NCBI GenBank assembly: GCA_002409675.1
Contig: DHOB01000031.1
Coordinates: forward strand, 20,343 to 34,295
Length of the DNA: 13,953 bases
Direction: 5' to 3'
DNA from: Ruminococcaceae bacterium UBA5401
GTDB taxonomy: Bacteria > Bacillota > Clostridia > Oscillospirales > Acutalibacteraceae
The stretch's first letter is position 1. Every line of letters begins with the position of its first letter. Of this stretch, positions 7,168 through 13,953 are shown one piece after another. The notes beneath the pieces were generated by a model that worked only from the letters and a program-made list of their open reading frames with translations, searched no databases and had not been told where the DNA came from. A program made the translations under genes and the position numbers.

Positions 7168-8117
7168 AGAAGAGGATCGCGCTGATATTGGTGCTGGTCC
7201 TGCTGCTGGGGGCAGCGGGGTGCCTGGCGGGCTTCGGCGCAAAGCGGGAGTATGCCATCGACCTGATTGTCAAGGGGACGAACATGGATTTCTGGAAAAG
7301 CGTGAACGGAGGGGCGCAGGCCGCCGCTTCCGATTACCGGGCGACCGTCACGATGACCGGGCCCGCAATCGAGAAAGACTACCAGCAGCAGGCCGGCATC
7401 CTGAAAAGCTCCGTCGCGCAGAGGCCGGACGCCATCGTGCTGGCGGCGGCGGATTACGAGAAGATGGCCCGGCCGGTGCAGAACGCCGTCGACGCGGGAA
7501 TCCCGGTGGTGATGGTGGATTCCGACGTGGACAGCAGCCGGACGGTGGCCTATGTGGGGACGGACAACCTCGCGCTCGGGAAAAAGCTGGCGGACCAGCT
7601 TTGCCGGCAGGTGAAGGGCTCCGGCGAGGTGGGGGTCGTGAGCTTCATGCAGAACAGTTTCCCCGCCATCCAGCGGGAGAAGGGGTTCCGCGATGCGGTT
7701 CGCGCAAACAGCCGGCTTGCCGTGCTGGACACCGTTTACGGCTATTCCGACAGCGCGCAGGCCGAAAAGGTCACGGAGGAGCTGGTCGCAAAGCACCCGA
7801 AGCTGAAGGCGGTCGCTGCGCTGAACATGTGGTCGTCGGAGGGCGCGGCCCGCGCCCTGAGCAAGCTCGGGCGCAAAGATATCCGGCTGTTCGCCATCGA
7901 CTGCTCGCCGGAGCTCGCCATGTATATGGAGGACGGCGTGCTGTCGGTTGCGCTGTTGCAGAACCCCTACCAGATGGGGTACGACAGCGTGGAAACAGCC
8001 TGCCGCTACCTGCGCGGAGACAAGGTGGGCGACAAGTTCACCGACATCTATTCCGTCGACATCACGACGCTGTTCGACGACAAGTACGAGCAGCTGATTT
8101 TTCCGTTCGAGTCCTGA
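7164..8117 (+). CDS. Sugar-binding lipoprotein, periplasmic-binding-protein family (RbsB/XylF-like), likely sensor partner
   Basis: The 317-residue product starts with a lipoprotein signal (MKKR, hydrophobic core, GAAGC with Cys20) and would be tethered to the outer face of the membrane. The rest fits the sugar-binding PBP fold (Peripla_BP_4): VKGTNMDFWKSVNGGAQ (36-52), KDYQQQAGIL (71-80), RPDAIVLAAAD (87-97), IPVVMVDSDVD (113-123), YVGTDNLALGKKLA (130-143), QREKGFRDA (170-178), AIDCSP (244-249) and LLQNPYQMGYDSV (264-276). The ATG overlaps the histidine kinase stop and follows AAGGGGGAG. Placement between kinase and regulator genes points to a sensing role, as for XylFII in clostridial XylFII-LytS-YesN systems. 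It may instead, or also, deliver sugar to the importer encoded downstream, since no other binding protein lies in the window. The exact ligand is unknown. Confidence 0.9.
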   Translation: MKKRIALILVLVLLLGAAGCLAGFGAKREYAIDLIVKGTNMDFWKSVNGGAQAAASDYRATVTMTGPAIEKDYQQQAGILKSSVAQRPDAIVLAAADYEKMARPVQNAVDAGIPVVMVDSDVDSSRTVAYVGTDNLALGKKLADQLCRQVKGSGEVGVVSFMQNSFPAIQREKGFRDAVRANSRLAVLDTVYGYSDSAQAEKVTEELVAKHPKLKAVAALNMWSSEGAARALSKLGRKDIRLFAIDCSPELAMYMEDGVLSVALLQNPYQMGYDSVETACRYLRGDKVGDKFTDIYSVDITTLFDDKYEQLIFPFES

Positions 8118-8131
8118 AGGCGTCTTTTCGG

Positions 8132-8154
8132 GGCCGTCTGCAGTGCGGGCGGCC
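8132..8154 (+). other. Small stem-loop between lipoprotein and response regulator genes
   Basis: GGCCGTCTG (8132-8140) pairs with CGGGCGGCC (8146-8154) over nine positions, two of them G-T, with a 5-base loop. It lies in the 57-bp gap just before the regulator's ribosome site. No T tract follows, so termination is unlikely. It could tune regulator expression. Confidence 0.4.
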
Positions 8155-8174
8155 GGTGAAAAAGGGGATGGAGT

Positions 8175-9437
8175 ATGTACAAACTGATTTTTGCAGACGA
8201 CGAAAGGCCGGTTCTGAGTCAGGTGAGCCGGATGATGGACTGGAAAAGTGCCGGCTTTTCTCTGGCCGGTTGCTGTACCAACGGCTATGAGCTGATGGAG
8301 CTGGTGGAAAAAGAGCTGCCCGACCTGGTGATTCTCGACATCAACATGCCGTTTATCACGGGGCTGGAGGCCGCGCGGCAGATCCGGCACAGCTACCCCC
8401 ACATCAAAATCGTCTTTCTGACCGGCTATACGGAGTTCGACTATGCCAAGCAGGCCGTGGAGCTCAACGCGCTGAAGTATATCGTGAAGCCGGTTTCCGC
8501 GCAGGAGCTGCGGGCGGTGCTGGACGAAGCCCGCACCGCGCTGGACCGGGAAAACAGGCGCATCCAGAAAATGGCGGACCTGGAGCAGCTTTACTGGAAG
8601 AGCCGGAAGGTGCTGGTGCACGACCTTTTGGGCAACCTCGCGCAGAGCGGTACGATTTACGAACGGGCGCGCGCCCACGGCCTGCAGTGGGACCGGAACA
8701 CCTTTTTTCAGGTGGCCGTGCTGAGCGCGGACAGGACGGGCGGCGGCTCAAGCTGGTCCGCCGAAGACGGAAAAACCATGCTGTACGCCCTCGGCAACGT
8801 GACGGCGGAGCTTGCGCAGGAAGCGCGGCTGGGCATGGCCTGCCTTTCCGGCGGGAAGGTCGTCCTGATCGGGTATTCGCGCGACAAGGCCGGCCTTGCG
8901 CTGCGGATGCAGAACTTTGCGGAATGCGTGCTGCGCATCGCCGAAGAAAAGCTGCATTTTACCGCCACGGCGGGCCTGGGGAATGTCTGCAGCGGCTGCG
9001 CGCAGATTTCGGCCAGCTATGCCGAGGCGGTGCGCACCCTGGCCCTGCGCGCCGGCGAGGGCGGCAACCGGCTGTTCACCGTGCAGGACCTGCACGGGTG
9101 CGCGGGCAGCCACCCGGCCGTGTGGGACGCGGTGAACTACATCGAATCCACCTACGCCGACCCGAACCTTTCCGCCGATTCCGTATGCGAGCATCTGCAC
9201 CTGAGCCCCAGCTACCTGCGCGCCCTGTTCAAGCGGCAGACGGGGAGCACAATCATCGGCTACATCACCAAGGCGCGCATGGAGCGCGCGCGCACGCTGC
9301 TGGAGGAGGGAAAGCTGAAAAACGGCCAGATTGCCGAAAAGGTGGGGTATGCCGACCCGCACTATTTCAGCTACTGCTTCAGGCGGTATTTCGGCGTTTC
9401 CCCCTCTGAGATGAAAGAGAAGCTGCACGCGCGCTGA
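8175..9437 (+). CDS. Response regulator, YesN type, with AraC-family DNA-binding domain
   Basis: This 420-residue cytoplasmic regulator is the likely partner of the histidine kinase at 5383. The receiver domain (about 1-120) has the acidic pair Asp8/Asp9, the phospho-acceptor Asp55 in LVILDINMPF, Thr83 in FLTGYTEFDYA and Lys105 in YIVKPV. A middle region (about 125-310) has no motif I can name with confidence and is typical of YesN proteins. The C-terminal AraC helix-turn-helix pair spans about 313-418 (SADSVCEHLHLSPSYLRALF, then QIAEKVGYADPHYFSYCFRR). The ribosome site is GGGGATGGAG just before the ATG. The gene ends the sensor operon; a strong terminator follows 28 bases later. The nearest likely target is the importer promoter at 9572-9600. 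Confidence 0.94.
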   Translation: MYKLIFADDERPVLSQVSRMMDWKSAGFSLAGCCTNGYELMELVEKELPDLVILDINMPFITGLEAARQIRHSYPHIKIVFLTGYTEFDYAKQAVELNALKYIVKPVSAQELRAVLDEARTALDRENRRIQKMADLEQLYWKSRKVLVHDLLGNLAQSGTIYERARAHGLQWDRNTFFQVAVLSADRTGGGSSWSAEDGKTMLYALGNVTAELAQEARLGMACLSGGKVVLIGYSRDKAGLALRMQNFAECVLRIAEEKLHFTATAGLGNVCSGCAQISASYAEAVRTLALRAGEGGNRLFTVQDLHGCAGSHPAVWDAVNYIESTYADPNLSADSVCEHLHLSPSYLRALFKRQTGSTIIGYITKARMERARTLLEEGKLKNGQIAEKVGYADPHYFSYCFRRYFGVSPSEMKEKLHAR

Positions 9438-9465
9438 CGCCGCTGCGGCCGGCTCCAATTTCACA

Positions 9466-9523
9466 AAACGGGCTGCCCGCCCCTCTGCGAGAGCATGGAG
9501 GGGCGGGCAGCCCGTTTATGTTT
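9466..9523 (+). terminator. Strong intrinsic terminator of the sensor operon
   Basis: Bases 9466-9485 and 9498-9517 form a perfect 20-bp stem with a 12-base loop, mostly GC inside with AAA/TTT at the base. TTT-ATG-TTT follows. It closes the histidine kinase-lipoprotein-regulator operon and insulates it from the importer operon. The arms are nearly symmetric, but no convergent gene needs it on the other strand. Confidence 0.9.
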
Positions 9524-9552
9524 GAAAAACGCTGAAAACGGGTGAATATCGA
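9523..9552 (+). promoter_or_regulatory. Three phased direct repeats, candidate response-regulator binding site
   Basis: TGAAAAACGC (9523-9532), TGAAAACGGG (9533-9542) and TGAATATCGA (9543-9552) lie end to end with a 10-bp period, one DNA helical turn. They share TGAAnAnSG. They end 19 bases before the -35 box at 9572, where an AraC-type activator would be expected. Binding by the YesN-type regulator is inference. Confidence 0.5.
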
Positions 9553-9571
9553 CTTTGTTTTGGCAAATCGC

Positions 9572-9600
9572 TTGCTGACCGGAAGGGGCGATGCTATACT
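9572..9600 (+). promoter_or_regulatory. Promoter of the importer operon
   Basis: TTGCTG (9572-9577), a 17-base spacer, and TATACT (9595-9600) preceded by TGC, an extended -10. The predicted start is near 9607, giving a leader of about 40 bases. The gene at 9647 and the transporter genes after it probably depend on this promoter. GCAA-N5-TTGC (9563-9575) overlaps the -35 as a small inverted repeat. Confidence 0.8.
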
Positions 9601-9646
9601 TTAGCCGTCAAACGGAGAAGCCCACGAGCCGAAGGAGGAAAAGGAG

Positions 9647-10306
9647 ATGCCCGCTGCACAGACAGGAATCTGGGATGCGTATTATCGGGAAACGGACCCG
9701 GAAGTTCGCAGGCGGCTGCTGCAGAGCAGCTGTGAGGCGCAGCCGGAGGACGGGCTGAACGCCCTGCGCCGCGCGCTCTGGGACCTTCGCTATACGGACC
9801 CCGGGCATCCGGGGCACCGCGTGGACCGCCTGCTGTGGCAGTGCGTGAACCTGCTGTGCGTCTACAAGCTCTGCGGGCCCGGATTCCGGCGGAAAGGCGG
9901 GGCGAAGGAAGTGCGCGACGCCATGCGGACCATGGGATTCGAGGAAGCCCGGCCTTACGGAGGGCCGGGGCGCGAGGAGCTTTACCGCGAGTTCCGCAAC
10001 GCGCTGCGGCGCTATTTTTCCGCCTGCCGGAGCGACAGGTCCTACCGGAAAAAGTATTTCGGCATCTTTTCCATGAACGACAGGGAACGCGGGGAAAAGC
10101 TGGCACGGGATGCGTGGCGGCTCTCGGTCGGAATCGGGGAGCGCTTCGGCCTGCGGCGGGAGCTGGAGCCCTTTTCAAGGGCCGTGAAGGACCAGTTCTT
10201 CGCTTCCGTCGCGGAACCGCAGGCGCTGTGGGACGGGTGCGCCGCCGCGGCGCACCGGCGGAAAAGACACGGCGGCCCGTCTGCAGCCGGTTCGGGCGAA
10301 TCATGA
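9647..10306 (+). CDS. Uncharacterised 219-residue cytoplasmic protein leading the importer operon
   Basis: I do not recognise this protein with confidence; it vaguely resembles small uncharacterised Firmicutes families (DUF6553 is a guess from memory, not checked). It has no signal peptide or membrane span and is rich in Arg, Glu and aromatic residues, probably mostly helical. Notable stretches are WDAYYRETDPEVRRRLLQ (9-26), LRRALWDLRYTD (40-51), CVNLLCVYKLC (66-76, three Cys), RKKYFGIFSMNDRERGEKLA (134-153) and FSRAVKDQFF (176-185). The tail after about 200 is basic and low-complexity. The start is clear: AAGGAGG about 8 bases before the ATG. It lies 27 bp ahead of the first permease and shares its promoter, so a role tied to the transporter or its sugar is possible, but nothing in the sequence shows one. 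Confidence 0.8.
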   Translation: MPAAQTGIWDAYYRETDPEVRRRLLQSSCEAQPEDGLNALRRALWDLRYTDPGHPGHRVDRLLWQCVNLLCVYKLCGPGFRRKGGAKEVRDAMRTMGFEEARPYGGPGREELYREFRNALRRYFSACRSDRSYRKKYFGIFSMNDRERGEKLARDAWRLSVGIGERFGLRRELEPFSRAVKDQFFASVAEPQALWDGCAAAAHRRKRHGGPSAAGSGES

Positions 10307-10333
10307 ATCCTAAGGGGGAGATGGTGTTCCATT

Positions 10334-11323
10334 ATGGAAAAGTTCAAGAACCAGCCGTTTGTAAAAGCAATCGGATTTAACCGCCTCGTGCTGATCGGCG
10401 TGATCATTCTGATGTATTTTCTGTTTGCGCTCCTGACGCCGATTCTGCACGGAGGGGCCTCGTTTTTAAAGTATGAGCGGGTCCTCAGCGCGCTGAACTA
10501 CGCGTATTTCATCGGCTTTCTGGGCCTGGGGGTCACGTTCGTAATCGCCACCGGGGGGATCGATTTCTCCATCGGGCCGGTGATGTTCACGTCGGCGCTG
10601 ATCTCCGGCTACTGCCTGAAGCAGTACCACCTGCCGCTGGGGCTGGCCATCGTCATCAGCCTGCTGATCGGGGTGGTGTTCGGGATTCTGAACGGCTACT
10701 TTGTCGCCTACCGCTTTCTCCCATCATTCATCACTTCCATGGCGAGCATGCAGATTGCAAAAGGGGTCGGGTCGGTTTTCACAAAGACGCAGTCGGTCAC
10801 ATGGCCGGCCGCCGGGATGCCGAACTCCTGGTTCCGCTCGCTGGTGCGGTGGGGCAACGTCCCCACGGGCCTGATTCTGCTGTTTGTCGTCGCGGCGATA
10901 TGCGCTGTCGTGCTGAACAAGACGAAGGCCGGGCGCTACATCCTCTGCATCGGCACCAATAAGGAAGCGGTGCGCCTTTCCGGTGTCAACACGAAAAAAT
11001 GGGAGATGCTGGCCTACGTCCTGTGCGGCCTGCTGGCCGGCGCCGCGGCGATTTTCTATGTCGGCGCGTACACGACCGTGCAGCCCGGCCTCGGCGACAC
11101 GTTCAACAACGAGGCGATCGCCGCGTGCGTGATGGGCGGCACCTCCATGGCGGGCGGCATCGCCTCCATGCTCGGCACCGTCATCGGCGCGCTGATTGTG
11201 GCGCTGATGCAGGAGGGCATTCTGGCGATGGGGTTCACCATCTCCTACCAATACGTTCTGACGGGCATCATCGTGCTGGTCGCCGTGACCGCCGACACGC
11301 TCAGCCGGAAGAGAAAGGTATAA
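10334..11323 (+). CDS. Sugar ABC transporter permease 1 (RbsC/XylH-like)
   Basis: This 329-residue integral membrane protein is one half of the importer channel (BPD_transp_2 family). Several hydrophobic segments are visible, about 17-38, 57-73, 102-124, 178-195, 225-246 and 305-321. Family motifs are ATGGIDFSIGPVM (72-84), GRYILCIGTNKEAVRLSGVN (200-219), and NEAIAACVMGGTSMAGG (259-275). The best ribosome site, AAGGGGG (10312-10318), is about 15 bases from this ATG, unusually far; GGTG at 10323-10326 is closer. The ATGs at 10303 and 10321 are in another frame that closes at 10380, so 10334 is the only sensible start. It is followed after 16 bases by the ATPase gene. It is clearly related to the second permease at 12849, which implies a mixed channel. 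Confidence 0.93.
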   Translation: MEKFKNQPFVKAIGFNRLVLIGVIILMYFLFALLTPILHGGASFLKYERVLSALNYAYFIGFLGLGVTFVIATGGIDFSIGPVMFTSALISGYCLKQYHLPLGLAIVISLLIGVVFGILNGYFVAYRFLPSFITSMASMQIAKGVGSVFTKTQSVTWPAAGMPNSWFRSLVRWGNVPTGLILLFVVAAICAVVLNKTKAGRYILCIGTNKEAVRLSGVNTKKWEMLAYVLCGLLAGAAAIFYVGAYTTVQPGLGDTFNNEAIAACVMGGTSMAGGIASMLGTVIGALIVALMQEGILAMGFTISYQYVLTGIIVLVAVTADTLSRKRKV

Positions 11324-11339
11324 GGGGGAAGATGCACCG

Positions 11340-12833
11340 ATGGGCGATATCATTCTTACCATGAAGGGAATCGACAAAACGTTTCCCGGCGTCCACGCCC
11401 TCGACCACGTGGACCTCGAAATCCGCAGGGGCGAGGTCCTGGCCCTGGTGGGTGAAAACGGCGCGGGCAAAAGCACGCTGATGAAAGTCCTGACGGGAAT
11501 TTACAAAAAGGATTCCGGCACGATTACATACGAAGGACACCCTGTGGAGTTCAACAATCCGCGCGAAGCGCAGGACGCCGGCATCGTGATTGTGCACCAG
11601 GAGCTGAACATGATCGGCCACCTCACGGTGGCGCAGAACATCTTCATCGGCCGCGAGCCGCGGAACGGCCCGTTCATCGACGATGCGAAGATGAACGCGG
11701 ATGCCGAAAAGCTGTTTCAGGAGCTGAACATCGAAATCGACCCGAAAGAGACGATGAGCCGGCTGACCGTGGGGCGGCAGCAGATGTGTGAAATCGCCAA
11801 GGCCATTTCGCACCGGGCAAAAATCATCGTCTTCGACGAACCGAGCGCGGCCCTCACGGACGCGGAAATCGCGCAGCTGTTCAAAATCATCCGCGACCTG
11901 CGCAAGAAGCAGCTCGGCATCGTCTACATCTCCCACAGGATGGATGAAATCAATCAGATTACGGACCGCGTGACCGTGATGCGCGACGGACATAACGTCG
12001 GGACGATGCTCACAAGCAAAAGCTCCAAGGAAGACATCATCAACAGGATGGTGGGGCGCGTGATTTACGAGAACCCGAAAGCCCAAAGCAATGTGAAGCC
12101 GGACGCCCCCACCGTGCTGAAGGTGGAACACCTGAACGCGGGGCGCATGGTGCAGGATGTCAGCTTTGAGCTGCACAAGGGCGAAATCCTCGGCTTTGCC
12201 GGCCTGATGGGGGCCGGGCGCACCGAGACGGCGCGCGCGCTTTTCGGGGCGGACCCCAAGCAGAGCGGCGAAATCACCATCAACGGCAAAAAGGTGGATA
12301 TCCGCAGCCCGGAGCAGGCCGTCAGAGCCGGGCTGAGCTACCTTTCCGAAGACCGCAAGCGTTTCGGCCTGATGCTGAAGAAGAGCATCGCCGAGAACTC
12401 GACCATCACCTGCCTGCCGAAGTACTGCAGGGGCCCGTTTATCGACAAGCACAGGGAACGTGAAGTATCGCGGAAATACGTCGAAGAGCTGAAGACCAAG
12501 ACGCCGAGCATCGACCAGATGGTGATCAACCTTTCCGGCGGAAACCAGCAGAAGGTCATCATCGGCAAGTGGCTGATCGGCGATGCCGACATCATGATTT
12601 TCGACGAGCCGACCCGCGGCATCGACGTCGGGGCCAAGCAGGAGATTTACGAGCTGATGAACAGGCTCGTTTCGCAGGGGAAATCCATCATCATGATTTC
12701 TTCCGAACTGACGGAAATCCTGCGCATGAGCGACCGCATCCTCGTGATGTGCGAGGGCAGAATCACCGGCGAGCTGGATATCAAGGACGCGACGCAGACA
12801 AAAATCATGTATTTTGCCACGCAGCGTGCCTGA
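11340..12833 (+). CDS. Sugar ABC transporter ATP-binding protein with two ATPase domains (RbsA/XylG/MglA-like)
   Basis: This 497-residue cytoplasmic protein powers the importer and has two fused ABC domains. Domain 1: Walker A GENGAGKST (38-46), Q loop VHQEL (85-89), signature-like RLTVGRQQM (141-149), Walker B IIVFDEPSAALT (162-173), His199. Domain 2 (from about 258): changed Walker A GAGRTE (291-296) without the usual Lys, YLSEDRK (334-340), signature LSGGNQQK (398-405), Walker B IMIFDEPTRGID (419-430), and SSEL (454-457) where the switch His would be. One competent and one altered nucleotide site is normal in this family. The ribosome site AAGGGGGAA overlaps the stop of the preceding permease. 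The gene order permease-ATPase-permease is seen in importers with two different permeases, such as LsrACD or YtfRT-YjfF; the substrate is not readable. Confidence 0.95.
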   Translation: MGDIILTMKGIDKTFPGVHALDHVDLEIRRGEVLALVGENGAGKSTLMKVLTGIYKKDSGTITYEGHPVEFNNPREAQDAGIVIVHQELNMIGHLTVAQNIFIGREPRNGPFIDDAKMNADAEKLFQELNIEIDPKETMSRLTVGRQQMCEIAKAISHRAKIIVFDEPSAALTDAEIAQLFKIIRDLRKKQLGIVYISHRMDEINQITDRVTVMRDGHNVGTMLTSKSSKEDIINRMVGRVIYENPKAQSNVKPDAPTVLKVEHLNAGRMVQDVSFELHKGEILGFAGLMGAGRTETARALFGADPKQSGEITINGKKVDIRSPEQAVRAGLSYLSEDRKRFGLMLKKSIAENSTITCLPKYCRGPFIDKHREREVSRKYVEELKTKTPSIDQMVINLSGGNQQKVIIGKWLIGDADIMIFDEPTRGIDVGAKQEIYELMNRLVSQGKSIIMISSELTEILRMSDRILVMCEGRITGELDIKDATQTKIMYFATQRA

Positions 12834-12848
12834 AGGGAGGGAACGAAA

Positions 12849-13850
12849 ATGGGAAATGACAAAAAAGCACAAAAAAGAAAAAGCTCTTTGACCCGGACCT
12901 TCGGCACGCAGGAAGTCATCGTCGTCGGCGTCATCGTCATCCTGTTCCTCTTTTTCAGCCTGGCCAGCCAGTCTTTCCGCCGCTATACCACGGTGGTGAC
13001 GCTCTGCAACTACATGTACTATATCCTGCTGATGGCGATCGGCGTCACGTTCCCGCTGATTACGGCGGGCGTGGACCTTTCCATCGGGACGGGCATCATC
13101 TGCTATTCCATCGTGGGCAGCTACGTGATAAGCCAGATGCACATGCCCGTGGGCGTCGGAATGGTGGTCACCATGGCGCTGGCCCTGCTTTTCGGCTTCT
13201 TGAACGGCATCATCATCGCGAAACTGGACCTGCCCCCGTTCATCGTGACGCTCTGCACCATGATGATTGTGCGCGGCCTCGGGTCCATCCTGGCCGGGGG
13301 GCTCAGCGGCGTCTGGCCCATGGCCGGAAGCCCGGGCAGCTGGTGCCGAAGCATCTTTAAAATCAACGCAGGCGGAAAAATCATCCCCATCGGCATGATT
13401 TGGATGATCCTTCTGATTGTCATCATGTCCTTTGTGCTGCGGAAGACGCGCACAGGCCGCTATATCATCGCAATCGGAAGCAATAAGGAAGCCCTGAGGC
13501 TTTCGGGCGTCAACGTCGTGAAATGGCAGGTGGCGGCCTACCTGATTTCCGGCTTCTTCGCCGGCCTCGCGGCCATCGCCTACGCCTGCACGTTTTCCAA
13601 CATCACGCCGGGAACAGGCGCCGGCCTTGAGCTGGACGCGATCGGCGGCGCGATTATCGGCGGCACGTCCATGACGGGCGGTTCGGGCTCTATCTTCGGC
13701 ACCTTCCTCGGCGTGCTCGTGATTTCGCTGCTGAAAACAGGTCTGCCGTATGTCGGCCTGCAGGCAAACTGGCAGCAGATTATCACCGGCCTCGTGCTGA
13801 TCGGCGCGGTCACCATGGACATGACCAAGCGCCATAAAGCGGCGGGCTGA
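12849..13850 (+). CDS. Sugar ABC transporter permease 2 (RbsC/XylH-like)
   Basis: This 333-residue membrane protein has a Lys-rich cytoplasmic N-terminus (1-16), then hydrophobic segments near 21-40, 56-72, 102-124, 130-150, 179-197, 226-246 and 284-296. Motifs: ITAGVDLSIGTG (71-82), GRYIIAIGSNKEALRLSGVN (203-222) and ELDAIGGAIIGGTSMTGGSG (261-280). The second motif is almost the same as in permease 1, yet the N-terminal halves differ, so the two are diverged paralogues likely to form a heterodimer. The start has AAGGGAGGG about 7 bases upstream, 15 bp after the ATPase stop. It is the last complete gene of the window. Confidence 0.94.
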   Translation: MGNDKKAQKRKSSLTRTFGTQEVIVVGVIVILFLFFSLASQSFRRYTTVVTLCNYMYYILLMAIGVTFPLITAGVDLSIGTGIICYSIVGSYVISQMHMPVGVGMVVTMALALLFGFLNGIIIAKLDLPPFIVTLCTMMIVRGLGSILAGGLSGVWPMAGSPGSWCRSIFKINAGGKIIPIGMIWMILLIVIMSFVLRKTRTGRYIIAIGSNKEALRLSGVNVVKWQVAAYLISGFFAGLAAIAYACTFSNITPGTGAGLELDAIGGAIIGGTSMTGGSGSIFGTFLGVLVISLLKTGLPYVGLQANWQQIITGLVLIGAVTMDMTKRHKAAG

Positions 13851-13953
13851 CCCCTTTCTTTAGCCGCAGCCGCACCCTTTCGGGGGCGCTCGAAATAATA
13901 AGGGTTTGTAAAGTAAACATGAAAGAATAAGAAGGGAAATCAGCCAATTGCTT
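13851..13953 (+). other. Non-coding tail after permease 2, importer operon probably continues
   Basis: These 103 bases hold no gene I can support. There is a weak GC stem (GCACCC with GGGGGC and a TTTC loop, one mismatch) near 13873-13888, without a T tract. The rest is AT-rich and ends with AAGAAGGGAAATC, which could be a ribosome site for a gene starting past the window edge. The only ATG gives a three-codon frame. A binding-protein gene is a common next member of such operons, but it cannot be seen here. Confidence 0.4.

Noticed and set aside
5341..8678. Two overlapping - strand open frames of over 600 codons opposite the sensor operon
   Set aside because: They lie opposite a well-supported histidine kinase, lipoprotein and regulator, lack recognisable domains and have no ribosome sites.
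9532..9547. Possible CcpA cre site (CTGAAAACGGGTGAAT) upstream of the importer promoter
   Set aside because: Only the first half fits the consensus; about three core positions differ, and the phased TGAA repeats explain the sequence better.
11340..12833. Loss of the Walker A lysine in the second ATPase domain as a sign of inactivation
   Set aside because: GAGR in place of GKS/T in domain 2 is the normal state in RbsA/MglA-type proteins; domain 1 is intact.
11301..13835. Very long open frame (844 codons) on the - strand, antisense to the ATPase and permease 2 genes
   Set aside because: The sense frames match known families throughout with good ribosome sites. The antisense frame is His/Asp/Arg-rich without motifs, a usual by-product of GC-rich codon use.
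13873..13888. GC stem after permease 2 as an operon terminator
   Set aside because: The stem is six pairs with one mismatch and no T run follows, so termination is not supported.

Overview
The window reads as a chromosomal carbohydrate-use locus from a GC-rich member of the Clostridia, probably an Oscillospiraceae/Ruminococcaceae-type gut or anaerobic bacterium. The reasons are the strong AGGAGG-type ribosome sites, near-consensus sigma-A promoters, a YesM/LytS-YesN type sensor pair and a LacI regulator, all in GC-rich DNA. This placement is inferred from gene style; no marker gene is present.

Layout: (1) Positions 1-348 hold the 3' end of a low-complexity repeat protein on the + strand. A hairpin (372-414) separates it from the converging genes on the - strand. 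(2) Positions 5170-459, all on the - strand, run in transcription order: LacI-family repressor, FGGY carbohydrate kinase (xylulokinase-like), aldo/keto reductase, aldose 1-epimerase-like protein. The same 13-base sequence with an AACCGGTT core lies just downstream of the repressor's own -10 box and again just upstream of the kinase gene, so it is probably the repressor's operator. (3) A 212-bp divergent control region (5171-5382) carries two strong promoters. (4) Positions 5383-9437 on the + strand hold a membrane histidine kinase, a sugar-binding lipoprotein whose start overlaps the kinase stop, and a YesN/AraC-type response regulator. A perfect 20-bp terminator stem follows. (5) Positions 9647-13850 on the + strand hold an unrecognised 219-residue protein, then permease, double ATPase and permease of an RbsC/RbsA-type sugar importer. 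A promoter with an extended -10 precedes them, and upstream of it lie three TGAA repeats exactly 10 bp apart. The window ends about 100 bp after the second permease with no terminator seen.

How the parts may work together: the lipoprotein and histidine kinase look like a three-component sugar sensor comparable to the XylFII-LytS-YesN system of clostridia, with the response regulator switching on the importer from the phased repeats. The imported sugar would then be handled by the mutarotase-like protein, the reductase and the kinase under LacI control. No sugar isomerase is in the window, so a reduction-then-phosphorylation route is possible. The substrate cannot be read from the sequence. 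The most unusual points are the lipoprotein inside the sensor operon, the unknown protein leading the transporter operon, and the phased repeats.
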